From Variovorax sp. PAMC26660 (GTDB lineage: Bacteria > Pseudomonadota > Gammaproteobacteria > Burkholderiales > Burkholderiaceae_C), in NCBI RefSeq assembly GCF_014302995.1, contig NZ_CP060295.1, positions 7,245,501 through 7,309,500 on the forward strand: a DNA stretch of 64,000 nt, written 5' to 3'. The notes below the pieces were generated by a model. That model was not told the origin of the DNA, ran no database searches, and saw nothing but the letters and a program-made list of their open reading frames with translations. The position numbers were made by a program, and so were the translations under genes. Positions within the stretch are counted from its first letter, which is position 1. Every line of letters starts with the position of its first letter. Shown piece after piece: positions 51,019 to 59,804 of this stretch.

Positions 51019-52155
51019 ATGAAACACAAAAAGATTCATCTGCTGGCTTCGGCCTTGGCCGTCCTTGCCTTCGCCCTCCTTGGCCTGTCGTCAGCCGCGC
51101 AGGCGCAGACCAAGCCCATCGTGATCGGCCAGACTTACGTGAAGACCGGGCCGCTGGCCTCGTTGTCGACCGAGCCGCTCATCGGCATTCGCGCCATGTT
51201 CACGGCGCTGAATGCGAGCGGTGGCATCAACGGCAGGCCGGTCGAGCTGCGCCAGCTCGACGACGCCTACGACCCGGCCAAGGGCGCCGAGAACGTCAAG
51301 GCCTTCGTCAACGACGGCGCGGTCGGCATCCTGATGCCCATCGGCACGTCATCGTCGGTCGGTGCGCTGAAGGCGGCCAACGAACTCAAGGTGCCCGTGG
51401 TCGGTCCGTACACCGGCGCGGGCCCGGTGGTGAAGTTTTCCGAATACGGTTTTCCGGTGCGCATCAGCTTCGACGAGGAGTACAGCCGCATCGTGAACCA
51501 CCTCTTCACCATCGGCCTGTCGCGCATCGCCTTTGCGCACAACGACAACCCGGGCGCACGCTCGGCGATGGAAAGCACGCAGAAATTCATTGCCGAGCGC
51601 GGCGACAAGATGGTCGGCAGCGTGGCAATCAAGAACGACGGTTCGGACGCCGCCGAGCGCGCCACCGAACTGGCCAAGCTCAAACCCAAGGCGGTGGTGC
51701 TGTCGGCCACCAACGATGTGGCGGCCAAGTTCATCACGGCCTACCGCGCGGCGGGTGGCGAGACCGCCTTCTATTCGTTCTCTTTCCTGAACGGGCAGAA
51801 GCTGTTCCAGGACATCAAGAAGGACGCGGCCGGCGTGGTCATCTCGCAGGTCGTGCCCTACCCGTGGAACAGCGCGATGCCGGTGATTGCCGAGTACCAG
51901 GCGGCCATGAAGAAGATCGGCGCGACCGAGTTCAGCTATGCGAGCCTGGAGGGCTACGTCACGGCCAAGGTCATGGTCGAAGGCCTGAAGCGCGCGGGGC
52001 CGAACCCCACGCCGGACACGCTGCACAAGGGCCTCGAATCGTTCAAGACGCTCGACATCGGCGGCATTGCGGTGTCCTACAGGCCCGGCGAGCACCGCGG
52101 GCTGACCTTCTCCGAACTGTCGATGCTCAAGGCCGACGGGCGCTATCTGCGCTGA
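51019..52155 (+). CDS. ABC transporter substrate-binding protein (branched-chain amino acid type)
   Basis: A 378-aa periplasmic binding protein of the Peripla_BP_6 class. The signal peptide ends near AQAQTKP. The mature protein opens IVIGQTYVKTGPLASLS and continues with the GGINGRPVELRQLDDAYDP motif typical of Leu/Ile/Val-type receptors. No permease or ATPase genes are adjacent, so it must share a transporter or work as a sensor. No clear ribosome site precedes the ATG. An aldo/keto reductase follows by 40 bases on the same strand. Confidence 0.92.
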   Translation: MKHKKIHLLASALAVLAFALLGLSSAAQAQTKPIVIGQTYVKTGPLASLSTEPLIGIRAMFTALNASGGINGRPVELRQLDDAYDPAKGAENVKAFVNDGAVGILMPIGTSSSVGALKAANELKVPVVGPYTGAGPVVKFSEYGFPVRISFDEEYSRIVNHLFTIGLSRIAFAHNDNPGARSAMESTQKFIAERGDKMVGSVAIKNDGSDAAERATELAKLKPKAVVLSATNDVAAKFITAYRAAGGETAFYSFSFLNGQKLFQDIKKDAAGVVISQVVPYPWNSAMPVIAEYQAAMKKIGATEFSYASLEGYVTAKVMVEGLKRAGPNPTPDTLHKGLESFKTLDIGGIAVSYRPGEHRGLTFSELSMLKADGRYLR

Positions 52156-52195
52156 GCCCTTCCGGGCGCGGCCGGCCCGCAGGAGAATTTCCTTC

Positions 52196-53146
52196 GTGAC
52201 CTCCTCCACGCAGCCATTGCCGCTTCCCGCGCTCACACGCGCCCGGTTGCTCCGGCTGGGTGCGGCGCTTTGCGCCAGCGCCGCCCTTCCCTCCTTCGCG
52301 CAACAAGGCAGACCCGCGATGAAGATGAACACCCGTCCCATCCCTTCCACGCAGGAAGCCTTGCCGGTGATCGGCTGTGGCACCTGGATCGGCTTCGACC
52401 AGCGCCCCGGCACCGACGAATACAGGCGCCTGCCCGGCGTGCTCGACGCCCTGTTCGCAGCCGGCGGCACGGTGATCGACAGCTCGCCGATGTACGGCCG
52501 CTCCGAGGAAACCGCCGGCGAACTGCTGGCCGCGAGCGGGCAGCGCGACAAGGCATTTCTCGCCACCAAGGTCTGGACTTCGGGCCGCGAAGCCGGCATC
52601 GCGCAGATGGAGCAGTCGTTCACGCGACTGCGCACCGAGCGCATGGACCTGATGCAGGTGCACAACCTCGTCGACTGGCGCGCGCACCTGGCCACGCTGC
52701 GCGGCTGGAAGGACAAGGGCCGCGTGCGCTACATCGGCATCACGCACTACACGGCCTCGGCCTATGACGAAGTCGAAGCCGTGCTGCGCGCGGAGAAGCT
52801 CGACTTCCTGCAGATCAACTACTCGCTCGATGCGCGCGAGGCCGAACAACGCCTGCTGCCGCTCGCGGCCGAGCGCGGCGTGGCGGTGATCGTCAACCTG
52901 CCCTTCGGTGGCGGCGGCCTGCTGCGGCGGCTGCGCGACAAGCCGCTGCCCGCCTGGGCCGGCGAGATCGGCTGCACGAGCTGGGCGCAGGTGCTGCTGA
53001 AGTTCGTGCTGAGCCACCCGGCCGTGAACTGCGCGATCCCGGGCACGAGCCGCGCCGAGCACATGGCGGACAACGCCGCGGCCGGCGCGGGCACGTTCCC
53101 GGACGCGGCGTTCTGGCGCCGCGAGGCCGCCACTATTCGAACTTGA
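52196..53146 (+). CDS. exported aldo/keto reductase-family protein
   Basis: A 316-aa protein with a GTG start (AGGAGAA upstream). The N-terminus reads TRARLLRLGAALCASAALPSFAQ, a hydrophobic export signal with basic residues. The AKR barrel shows VIDSSPMYG (Asp, Tyr), LATKVW (Lys) and MQVHN (His), the catalytic tetrad, and the C-terminal PGTSR pattern. It probably acts in the periplasm, unusual for an AKR. It follows the receptor gene and overlaps the convergent Bug gene by 14 bases. Confidence 0.9.
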   Translation: MTSSTQPLPLPALTRARLLRLGAALCASAALPSFAQQGRPAMKMNTRPIPSTQEALPVIGCGTWIGFDQRPGTDEYRRLPGVLDALFAAGGTVIDSSPMYGRSEETAGELLAASGQRDKAFLATKVWTSGREAGIAQMEQSFTRLRTERMDLMQVHNLVDWRAHLATLRGWKDKGRVRYIGITHYTASAYDEVEAVLRAEKLDFLQINYSLDAREAEQRLLPLAAERGVAVIVNLPFGGGGLLRRLRDKPLPAWAGEIGCTSWAQVLLKFVLSHPAVNCAIPGTSRAEHMADNAAAGAGTFPDAAFWRREAATIRT

Positions 53147-54104
53147 CGTTGTGCTCCCGCACGGTGGCGCCGAAGGCGTCGTACTGCGTGCGGAAGAACT
53201 CGCCGAACTTCGCGGGGCTCATGCCGTAGCCCTCGAAGCCCTGCTGCACCAACTGCGCATGCACGTCGGGCCGCTTGAGCGTGCTCTGCAACTCCAGCGA
53301 GAGCTTGTCGGTGATCGCCTGCGGCAGGCCCGGTGGTCCGAAGAAGCCGGCCCATGGCGTGATGGTGAGCTTGCCCAGCCCCAGTTCACCGCCCGTCGGC
53401 ACATCCGGCAGCAGGCCGCTACGCTGCGGCAGCAGCGTGACCAGCGCGCGGATGCGCCCCTCCTTCACGAAACCGGGCGCCAGCGTGCCGGTGGTGAACA
53501 TCATGTGGATCTGCCCGCCCAGCAGGTCGGTCATGGCCTGCATGTCGCCCTTGTAGCGCGCGTTGACCACCTTGCGCTCGCCCAGCAACTGCAGCATCGC
53601 CAGTTCCGACGCGCTGTTGCTCGATGCCGAGTTGTAGTCGCCGGGCTTGGCCGCCACCATCGCCAGCAGCTCGTTCACGCTCTTTGCCGGCAGGCTGGCC
53701 GGCACCACCAGGAACATCGAGAACTGCCCGGCCGAGCTGATCGGCGTGAAGGCCTTGAACGGGTCGTAGGGCGAGGTCGGCCGCAGCGTGGGCGCCGCCA
53801 CCATCGCGGTGTTGGTGCCCATCAGCAGCGTGTAGCCGTCGGGCTTGGCCGACGAGGTGGCCTGCGCCGCGAGCACGCCGTCGGCGCCGGGGCGGTTCTC
53901 CACGATCACCTGCTGGCCGAGCTGCTTGGACAGCCCCTCCGCAATGATCCGCGTGAGCGCATCGGCGCCGCCACCGGGCGCGAAGCCGACGATCAGCCGC
54001 AGCGGCTTGTTCGGATAGGCGTCGGCGCTCCAGGCCGCTGCGCCCGGAAGCATCGCGGCCGGGAGAGCGGCAAGGGCCGCAAGGTTCAGGTTTCTGCGTC
54101 GCAT
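53133..54104 (-). CDS. Bug-family tripartite tricarboxylate receptor
   Basis: A 323-aa periplasmic receptor. The signal peptide ends near AAWSADAYP, followed by PNKPLRLIVGFAPGGGAD, VENRPGADGV and DGYTLLMGTN. It lies 24 bases after the porin gene in a minus-strand cluster with aconitase X and IlvD-like dehydratase, so it likely binds their substrate acid. The start at 54104 is chosen because it opens a normal signal peptide. Confidence 0.93.
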   Translation of the reverse strand: MRRRNLNLAALAALPAAMLPGAAAWSADAYPNKPLRLIVGFAPGGGADALTRIIAEGLSKQLGQQVIVENRPGADGVLAAQATSSAKPDGYTLLMGTNTAMVAAPTLRPTSPYDPFKAFTPISSAGQFSMFLVVPASLPAKSVNELLAMVAAKPGDYNSASSNSASELAMLQLLGERKVVNARYKGDMQAMTDLLGGQIHMMFTTGTLAPGFVKEGRIRALVTLLPQRSGLLPDVPTGGELGLGKLTITPWAGFFGPPGLPQAITDKLSLELQSTLKRPDVHAQLVQQGFEGYGMSPAKFGEFFRTQYDAFGATVREHNVKFE

Positions 54105-54127
54105 GAAAGCCTCCTTGGTTCGGAAGA

Positions 54128-55255
54128 TCAGAAGAGATGCCGCACACCGAACTCCCACCCCGACGAGCGCTTGCCGCCCGCCGGCGCGACGCCGCCGCTG
54201 ACCACGTAGCGCGCTTGCCCGCTGTTCATCAGCCGTGCGTAGGTGCCGTAGAGCGCGGTGCGCCTGGAGAGGTTGTGCACGTAGCCGATGCCGAACTGGC
54301 GCGCGTCGTCGCGGTTGCGCGGCATGCCGTTGGCGTTGCGCAGGCTGTCGTCGCTGCGGTCGTCCAGGTAGGCATAGCTCACGCGGATGCGGCCGACCTC
54401 GAAGGCCGGAATGTGCGCGCCGATCTCGGCGGTGTTCTTGCGCACCGTGCCGGCCGCGAGCTTCACCGTCACCTTGTTGTAGAGCGCGAAGAACTTCGCA
54501 AAGCCCGCATCCCACGAGCCGCCGATGTTGGCGTGCGTGTAGTTGCCGATGGTGGCGGTGGTATTGAAATGCGAGCGCGTGACGGCCGCTGCGATGTCGA
54601 ACGCGCCCGAGGCAAAACCGAAACGCGCACCGGCGAAGTTGCCGTCGTCGCGGTTCGGTGCGGTGGAGATGTTCTCCCCGGTGCCGGCCATCGCCATGCC
54701 GTAGAAGCCACCGAGCTTGGGCGGCAGCCAGTAGCTCACCGTGTTGCTGCCGGTGATGGCCGTGGGCAGCGGCCCGGTACCCGCGCCCGCGAACGTGAGG
54801 TTGCCTGCGCGTGCCACGCCATTGGCATTGAAGGGGTCGAAGTAGATGCTGTTGTAGTGCGTCGGAATGAAGTCGTGGCCCAGGCGCACTTCGCCCAGCG
54901 TGGCCGACGCGAGGCTCACGAAGGACATGCGGTCGAAGGTGATCGGTCCTGCGGTGCCCGCACCGCTCGTCTGGTTGTTGCTGTTGCTCGGCCGGCCGGT
55001 GCCCAGGTCGGGGTTGAGGCTGCCTTCGAGCCAGAAGCCCGCGCTGAGCCCGCCGCCCAGGTCTTCAGTGCCGCGGAAACCGAGCCGGCTGGTCGAGAGC
55101 CCGCCGTTGGACAGCGCCTTGACCGAGCCGCCTCCAACGCCGTTCGTGTACTGGATACCGAGGTCCATCACGCCGAACACGGTGACGCTGGATTGCGCAT
55201 GCGCCGCGCTGCTGCTGGCCAGTCCGATGGCCGACCACATCAAAATTTTCTTCAT
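54128..55255 (-). CDS. porin (Gram-negative type, OmpC-like)
   Basis: A 375-aa outer-membrane porin. The signal peptide ends at AAHAQSSVTVFG, followed by alternating beta strands, FRGTEDLGGGLSAGFWLEG, and a C-terminal phenylalanine (GVRHLF) needed for BAM assembly. It is in a catabolic cluster and probably allows entry of the acid handled by the Bug receptor downstream and the dehydratases upstream. Confidence 0.93.
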   Translation of the reverse strand: MKKILMWSAIGLASSSAAHAQSSVTVFGVMDLGIQYTNGVGGGSVKALSNGGLSTSRLGFRGTEDLGGGLSAGFWLEGSLNPDLGTGRPSNSNNQTSGAGTAGPITFDRMSFVSLASATLGEVRLGHDFIPTHYNSIYFDPFNANGVARAGNLTFAGAGTGPLPTAITGSNTVSYWLPPKLGGFYGMAMAGTGENISTAPNRDDGNFAGARFGFASGAFDIAAAVTRSHFNTTATIGNYTHANIGGSWDAGFAKFFALYNKVTVKLAAGTVRKNTAEIGAHIPAFEVGRIRVSYAYLDDRSDDSLRNANGMPRNRDDARQFGIGYVHNLSRRTALYGTYARLMNSGQARYVVSGGVAPAGGKRSSGWEFGVRHLF

Positions 55256-55373
55256 GGTTTTTTGTCTCCTGCTTCTTCTCTTGGGTTGAAAAACTTCTGG
55301 AATCACGCGCAGGGCTGCGCCACCGGGTGCGAACGGGTGTCCGCACCGGTTGGCGAAGGCCGGGGAAAAAGGT

Positions 55374-57074
55374 CTAGCCGGGGGGCTGGGGGCGTTCGGT
55401 GCGCACGAGCACGGCGCCCTTCGAAAGCGGGCTCACGTTGCGCCGGTACTGCTGCAGCCAGCCGGTGTCGAAGGCCGGCGGCGGTGCCTGCCAGTCGGCG
55501 CGGCGGGCCTGGAGTTCGGCGTCGGTCAAAGCGATGTCGAGCCGGCGTGCATCGAGGTCGATGGTGATCACGTCGCCGTCACGCACCAACCCGAGCGGGC
55601 CGCCGAGCGCGGCTTCGGGCGACACCTCGGCCACCACGAGGCCCTTGCAGACGAGACCCGAGAGATGCCCGTCGGTGAGCAGCGCGACCTGGTCGCCAAG
55701 CCCCGCGCCGTCGACGGCAAAGACCACGCGCGATGCGCCCCCGCCCATGGCCGGCCCGCCGCACGCGCCGGCGCCGCGCATCACGATCACCTGGCCGGGG
55801 ACGATCTCCTTGTTCTTCAGCGCGGCGATGGCAGCGTCCGAAGTCCAGAAGCACACGGCCGGCCCGGTGAAGCGCCGCACCTTGCGCTCGGCGATGCCGG
55901 TCTTGATGAGGCCCGACTCGGGCGCGAGGTTGCCGCGCAGGAGCACGATGGCCGGCAACGGCGCGACCGGGCGGTCGATGGGGCGGATCACCTCGGCATC
56001 GGCCACTTCAGCGGTGCGCAGGTTGTCGGCCACCGTGCCGCCAGTCACCGTGAGCGCGCCCGTGTCGAGCAACGGCGCGAGCTGCTTCATCAGCGCACGG
56101 CAACCGCCCGCCGCCTCGAAAGCTTCGATCGAATGCTCGCCGATGGGCCGCACGCCAGCGAGCACCGGCGTCATCGGGCCCAGGCTTTCGAAGAGGCCGT
56201 ACACGTCGACGCCGCACTCGCCTTCGGTCGATATGGCCTGCAGGTGCTTGGCCGTGTTGAGCGAGCCGCCGACGGACAGCACCGCGCGCACCGCATTGGC
56301 AAAAGCGCCGGACGAGAGGATGTCGCGCGGCTTCAGGTCGTCCAGCACCATCTGCACGATGCGCGTGCCCGCCGCGCGCACGTCGTCCATCATCTTCGGG
56401 CTCAGCGCGGCCACCGGCGCGCTGCCGGGCAAGGCCATGCCGAGCGCCTCGCAGACGATGTGCATCGAGTTGGCCGTGCCCAGGCCCGAGCACACGCCCG
56501 GCCCGCGAATCGCCTCGCGGCTCATGCCCACGAGTTCTTCCACCGGCAGGTTGCCGGTGACCGCGTGCATCGCGCCGATGAACACCTCCTCGATGTCCAT
56601 GTGCCTGCCGCGGTACTCGCCGCTGGGCTGGTAGCCGCAGGGCACGAGCAGCGTCGGGATATTGAGCCGCGCCGCCGCCATGAGCTGGCCCGGCACCGTC
56701 TTGTCGCAGGAGGTGAGGCAAACCATGCCGTCGAGCTGCGCGCCTTCGACGGCCACCTCGATGTCGTTGGTGACGAGGTCGCGCGCGCCCAGCATGTAGG
56801 CGCCGCGCGCACCCGCGCCGGTGATGAAGTCGCTGGGCGCTGCGGTGCGTATCTCGAAGGGCACGCCGCCCGCCGCGCGGATCGCCGCCTTGATTTCCAC
56901 CGCCACCTTGTCGAGGTGGCTGAAGCACGCGGCCAGCTCCGAGGAGCTGTTGACGATGGCGATCTTGGGCTTCTCGCAATCCTCTTCCGGAATGCCGAGC
57001 GCACGCCAGTGCGCATTGCGCACCGACCAGAGGTAGGAGCCGCGCGGGAAGTTGCTGCGCAGGGGGCGTGTCAT
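55374..57074 (-). CDS. IlvD/Edd-family dehydratase
   Basis: A 566-aa iron-sulfur dehydratase. The candidate cluster cysteines are Cys50 (LAACFSH), Cys123 (LTSCDKT) and Cys195 (GVCSGLGTANSM), the three-site pattern of IlvD/Edd enzymes. They dehydrate 2,3-dihydroxy acids or sugar acids to 2-oxo acids. It is 119 bases before the porin and overlaps the aconitase X small-subunit stop by 4 bases. With an IclR regulator and Bug receptor it is more likely catabolic than the biosynthetic IlvD. Confidence 0.9.
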   Translation of the reverse strand: MTRPLRSNFPRGSYLWSVRNAHWRALGIPEEDCEKPKIAIVNSSSELAACFSHLDKVAVEIKAAIRAAGGVPFEIRTAAPSDFITGAGARGAYMLGARDLVTNDIEVAVEGAQLDGMVCLTSCDKTVPGQLMAAARLNIPTLLVPCGYQPSGEYRGRHMDIEEVFIGAMHAVTGNLPVEELVGMSREAIRGPGVCSGLGTANSMHIVCEALGMALPGSAPVAALSPKMMDDVRAAGTRIVQMVLDDLKPRDILSSGAFANAVRAVLSVGGSLNTAKHLQAISTEGECGVDVYGLFESLGPMTPVLAGVRPIGEHSIEAFEAAGGCRALMKQLAPLLDTGALTVTGGTVADNLRTAEVADAEVIRPIDRPVAPLPAIVLLRGNLAPESGLIKTGIAERKVRRFTGPAVCFWTSDAAIAALKNKEIVPGQVIVMRGAGACGGPAMGGGASRVVFAVDGAGLGDQVALLTDGHLSGLVCKGLVVAEVSPEAALGGPLGLVRDGDVITIDLDARRLDIALTDAELQARRADWQAPPPAFDTGWLQQYRRNVSPLSKGAVLVRTERPQPPG

Positions 57075-57526
57075 GGGCGGTCTCCGGTCTTGTTCTTCTT
57101 GGTGATCTCGATCACGCCGCGGTCGGCGTCCACGCGCACCCAGTCGCCGGTCGCTATGCATTCAAGCGGATCGCGTTCGAAATCGGTCATCGAGGGCGCG
57201 TGCGTGACCACCGCGCCAAGCGCCATCTTGGTCGTCATCTCGTTGAACAGGAACGCCGCCGGCGCCGAATTCATGAGCCGCGTCATGTGGAACATCGCGG
57301 ACCAACCCGAGGAGCCCTTGGCGCCCGGGAACACCAGCACCTTGCCCGCAAAGCTCTGGCCACGCAGTTCATGCCGCGTCTCGATGACGGTGCCGGTGCG
57401 CGGGTCGATGCCGCCCCAGCCCGAGATGCGGTCGCGCGTGACCAGCGCTTCGCCTTCGGCAACGCCGCCCACTACCTTGCGGCCGTGGATGACGATGGTT
57501 TGTTCGGTGATGACGGCGTCGCTCAT
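57071..57526 (-). CDS. aconitase X small subunit (DUF126 domain)
   Basis: A 151-aa swivelling-domain protein of the AcnX family. VVGGVAEGEALVTRDRISGWGG and the FPGAKGSSGWSAMFHMTRL loop, with a serine-containing GSSG, are the family hallmark. It pairs with the large subunit encoded directly upstream; both starts and stops overlap by 4 bases. Known AcnX enzymes dehydrate cis-3-hydroxy-L-proline or mevalonate 5-phosphate. Which applies here is not determinable. Confidence 0.9.
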   Translation of the reverse strand: MSDAVITEQTIVIHGRKVVGGVAEGEALVTRDRISGWGGIDPRTGTVIETRHELRGQSFAGKVLVFPGAKGSSGWSAMFHMTRLMNSAPAAFLFNEMTTKMALGAVVTHAPSMTDFERDPLECIATGDWVRVDADRGVIEITKKNKTGDRP

Positions 57527-58818
57527 GCGTAGGCTCCGTTCCAGCGGCCGGTGCAAGCGGCATCGATGCATTCGGCCGTGCTGCCGAACCACGCCTGCAC
57601 GCCGAGGATGGCGGGCAGGTAGTGCGCCTGCTTGGCGGAATCGAGCGCCACCGTCTTCGTGCCCTTGGGCACCGCACGGCTCATGGCGGAGCAGCTGTCG
57701 CTCATGAGGATGCCGCCCGCGTCTTCGATGATCTTGGTGTAGCCGTTGCGATCGGCCAGCGACTTGATGGCGCGCGGCGTGAAGATCCACAGCTCGCAAT
57801 CGGGGTGAACCTTGCGCCCTTCGATGAGCTGCGTGGCCTCCCAGATCTGCTCGATGGTGTAGTGCGGGCAGCCCAGCATCACGTACTGCACTTCCGCATC
57901 CTTGCCGGTGACGTTGATCTTCTCGTAGGTGGCGCGGCGCTCGGCCTCGCCGTAGCGCAGCACCTCGACCGGTGCGCGGCCGCCTAGCGCCTGCTCCAGC
58001 GTCAACGCCTCGGGCGTGATGCCGGCGATGTGGTACATCTCCACGCCGCCCGACGACGACGCGGCTGCGCCAAAGTGCTTGAGCCGCGGCAGGTTGGGCA
58101 CGCGGCCGATGCCACGCTTGCTGTGCACCACCGGCACGCGCTCCTGCACGTGCTCGCCGATGTAGTAGCCGAGCAGGCCCCAGTCCTGCACCGACTCGAC
58201 CTCGATGTCGAGTTCGATCACATGCGTGGCGCGGCGGTTTTCGTCGAGGTGGTAGCCCCAGTAAGGAATGCGGCCGGTGAGCATGGCGGCGCCGGTGCTC
58301 TCGCGGCCTTCGGTGTTGGTGCGTGCGCCCAGCACGGAATTGCAATACACCACCGCCGACGACTCCATCCACGCGCAGTGCTCGCCGCGCGTCGGGATGT
58401 TGCCGACCTGGTAGGGCGTGCAGGTGTTCATGATCTGCGCGCCCAGGCCGGCCGCATGGCGTTCGCTCCGGTTGTAGAACTGGACGATCTCCTCGCTCAC
58501 GCCCATGCGCTCGGGCTGGCCGGGGTCGAAGCCCAGCTGCAGGTGGCTGGTGAAGACCTTGAACTTCGGAATCTCCACAGTCTCCTGGCTGTCGAGGCTG
58601 AATTCGGAGAACACCGCGTCCATGCCGCCGCCCTTGGCAAGCGCGAAGTCGCGCTGGAAAGGCGTGGTCGAGGTGATGGTGGCGCAGACGTTGCGCGTCT
58701 CGACCAGTCGCTCGGCGCCGAGGGCTTCGCCGTAGCGCATCAGCAGGTCCATCGCCTTCTGTACGGCCGGTCCGTCGCGGCCGTCATACATGGCTTTTTC
58801 TTCGTTGCTCAGGTGCAT
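57523..58818 (-). CDS. aconitase X large subunit (DUF521 domain)
   Basis: A 431-aa AcnX catalytic subunit. Conserved parts are NTCTPYQVGN (about residues 131-140), WMESSAVVYCNSVLGARTN (150-168), SSSGGVEMYHIAGITPEA near 254-271 and MSDSCSAM near 345; the cysteines in them are candidate iron-sulfur ligands. It forms the enzyme with the small subunit. It is the first enzyme gene after the divergent-looking IclR gene on the same strand, 53 bases downstream of it. Confidence 0.92.
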   Translation of the reverse strand: MHLSNEEKAMYDGRDGPAVQKAMDLLMRYGEALGAERLVETRNVCATITSTTPFQRDFALAKGGGMDAVFSEFSLDSQETVEIPKFKVFTSHLQLGFDPGQPERMGVSEEIVQFYNRSERHAAGLGAQIMNTCTPYQVGNIPTRGEHCAWMESSAVVYCNSVLGARTNTEGRESTGAAMLTGRIPYWGYHLDENRRATHVIELDIEVESVQDWGLLGYYIGEHVQERVPVVHSKRGIGRVPNLPRLKHFGAAASSSGGVEMYHIAGITPEALTLEQALGGRAPVEVLRYGEAERRATYEKINVTGKDAEVQYVMLGCPHYTIEQIWEATQLIEGRKVHPDCELWIFTPRAIKSLADRNGYTKIIEDAGGILMSDSCSAMSRAVPKGTKTVALDSAKQAHYLPAILGVQAWFGSTAECIDAACTGRWNGAYA

Positions 58819-58870
58819 GACCTGTGTCTCCGTTCTTCTGTCGTCGTGGGGAATGTCCCCGGCCGGGCTG

Positions 58871-59722
58871 CTAGCCCGGCGAGGGTGTGGGTACGTGGCC
58901 CCCGATGTCGCGCGCGATGGTGAGTGCGATGTCGTGCAGGCGCGGTGCGAGTTCGTTGCGCAATCTGTCTTCGGTAAATACGAAAGCAGCGCCGCCGCCG
59001 TTGAGAGCCATCACTTCGCCGTCCGGCCCGATGAGCGGCACCGACACCGAGTTGATCTCGCGGTGGAATTCGCCGAGCGACAGGCAGTAGCCGAGCCGCT
59101 TCGATTCGCCAATGGCGCGGTTCATGTTGGGTGCGATGCTGTCCCACTCGGGGCCGCGCAAGAGACGCATCGAATCGATCAGCTGGTTGCGCTGCGCCTC
59201 GGGCAAAGCCGAGAGGTACGACCGGCCCAGTGCCGAGTTGGCCAGCGGCGCGCGCGAGCCCACGTCGAGCCGTGCCGAGAGCATCGACGAGCGCGGGCGG
59301 CAGGCCTCGATCAGCACCATCTCCATGCCGTCGCGCACCGCCAGGTAGACCGAGGCACCAACCTCCTCCGCCATCGCCTGCATGCTGGGCCGCGCGGCGG
59401 CGCGCACGTCGAGGCTGCCGAGGAACACACGCGAGAGCGACACCACGCCCGGCCCGAGCATGAAGCGGTCGGCCGCCTGCGCAGGCTTGAGCATGCCCAT
59501 GGAGAGCAGCGTCGCAACCAGACGATTGACGGTGGGGCGCGGAATGCCGGTCATGCGCGCCACGTCGGCGTGGCCGAGAACCGGGCGCTCTTCGCTGAAG
59601 CAGCGCAGCACCGAGATGCCGCGCTCCAGCGCGCTCACGGTGTCGGAGCGTTCGCCGCGTGAATCTGCGACGGCATCGGAGGAGGCCACGGAAAGAGAGC
59701 TGTCGTTTTTGTCAGTGGACAT
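58871..59722 (-). CDS. IclR-family regulator
   Basis: A 283-aa regulator with an N-terminal winged helix after a polar tail (LGHADVARMTGIPRPTVNRL, residues about 48-67) and a C-terminal IclR effector domain. It is followed on the same strand by the aconitase X operon and preceded by an FAD oxidoreductase gene, so it is the probable regulator of the whole 53-63 kb cluster. IclR proteins respond to small acids. The effector is unknown. Confidence 0.93.
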   Translation of the reverse strand: MSTDKNDSSLSVASSDAVADSRGERSDTVSALERGISVLRCFSEERPVLGHADVARMTGIPRPTVNRLVATLLSMGMLKPAQAADRFMLGPGVVSLSRVFLGSLDVRAAARPSMQAMAEEVGASVYLAVRDGMEMVLIEACRPRSSMLSARLDVGSRAPLANSALGRSYLSALPEAQRNQLIDSMRLLRGPEWDSIAPNMNRAIGESKRLGYCLSLGEFHREINSVSVPLIGPDGEVMALNGGGAAFVFTEDRLRNELAPRLHDIALTIARDIGGHVPTPSPG

Positions 59723-59804
59723 GAAGGGACCCTTTGAACGCTTTGCAAGACTCTGCAATGTAGAGGCTCGCGAAAGCAGGTCCGTCGGGTTCATGGCAGA
59801 GCAC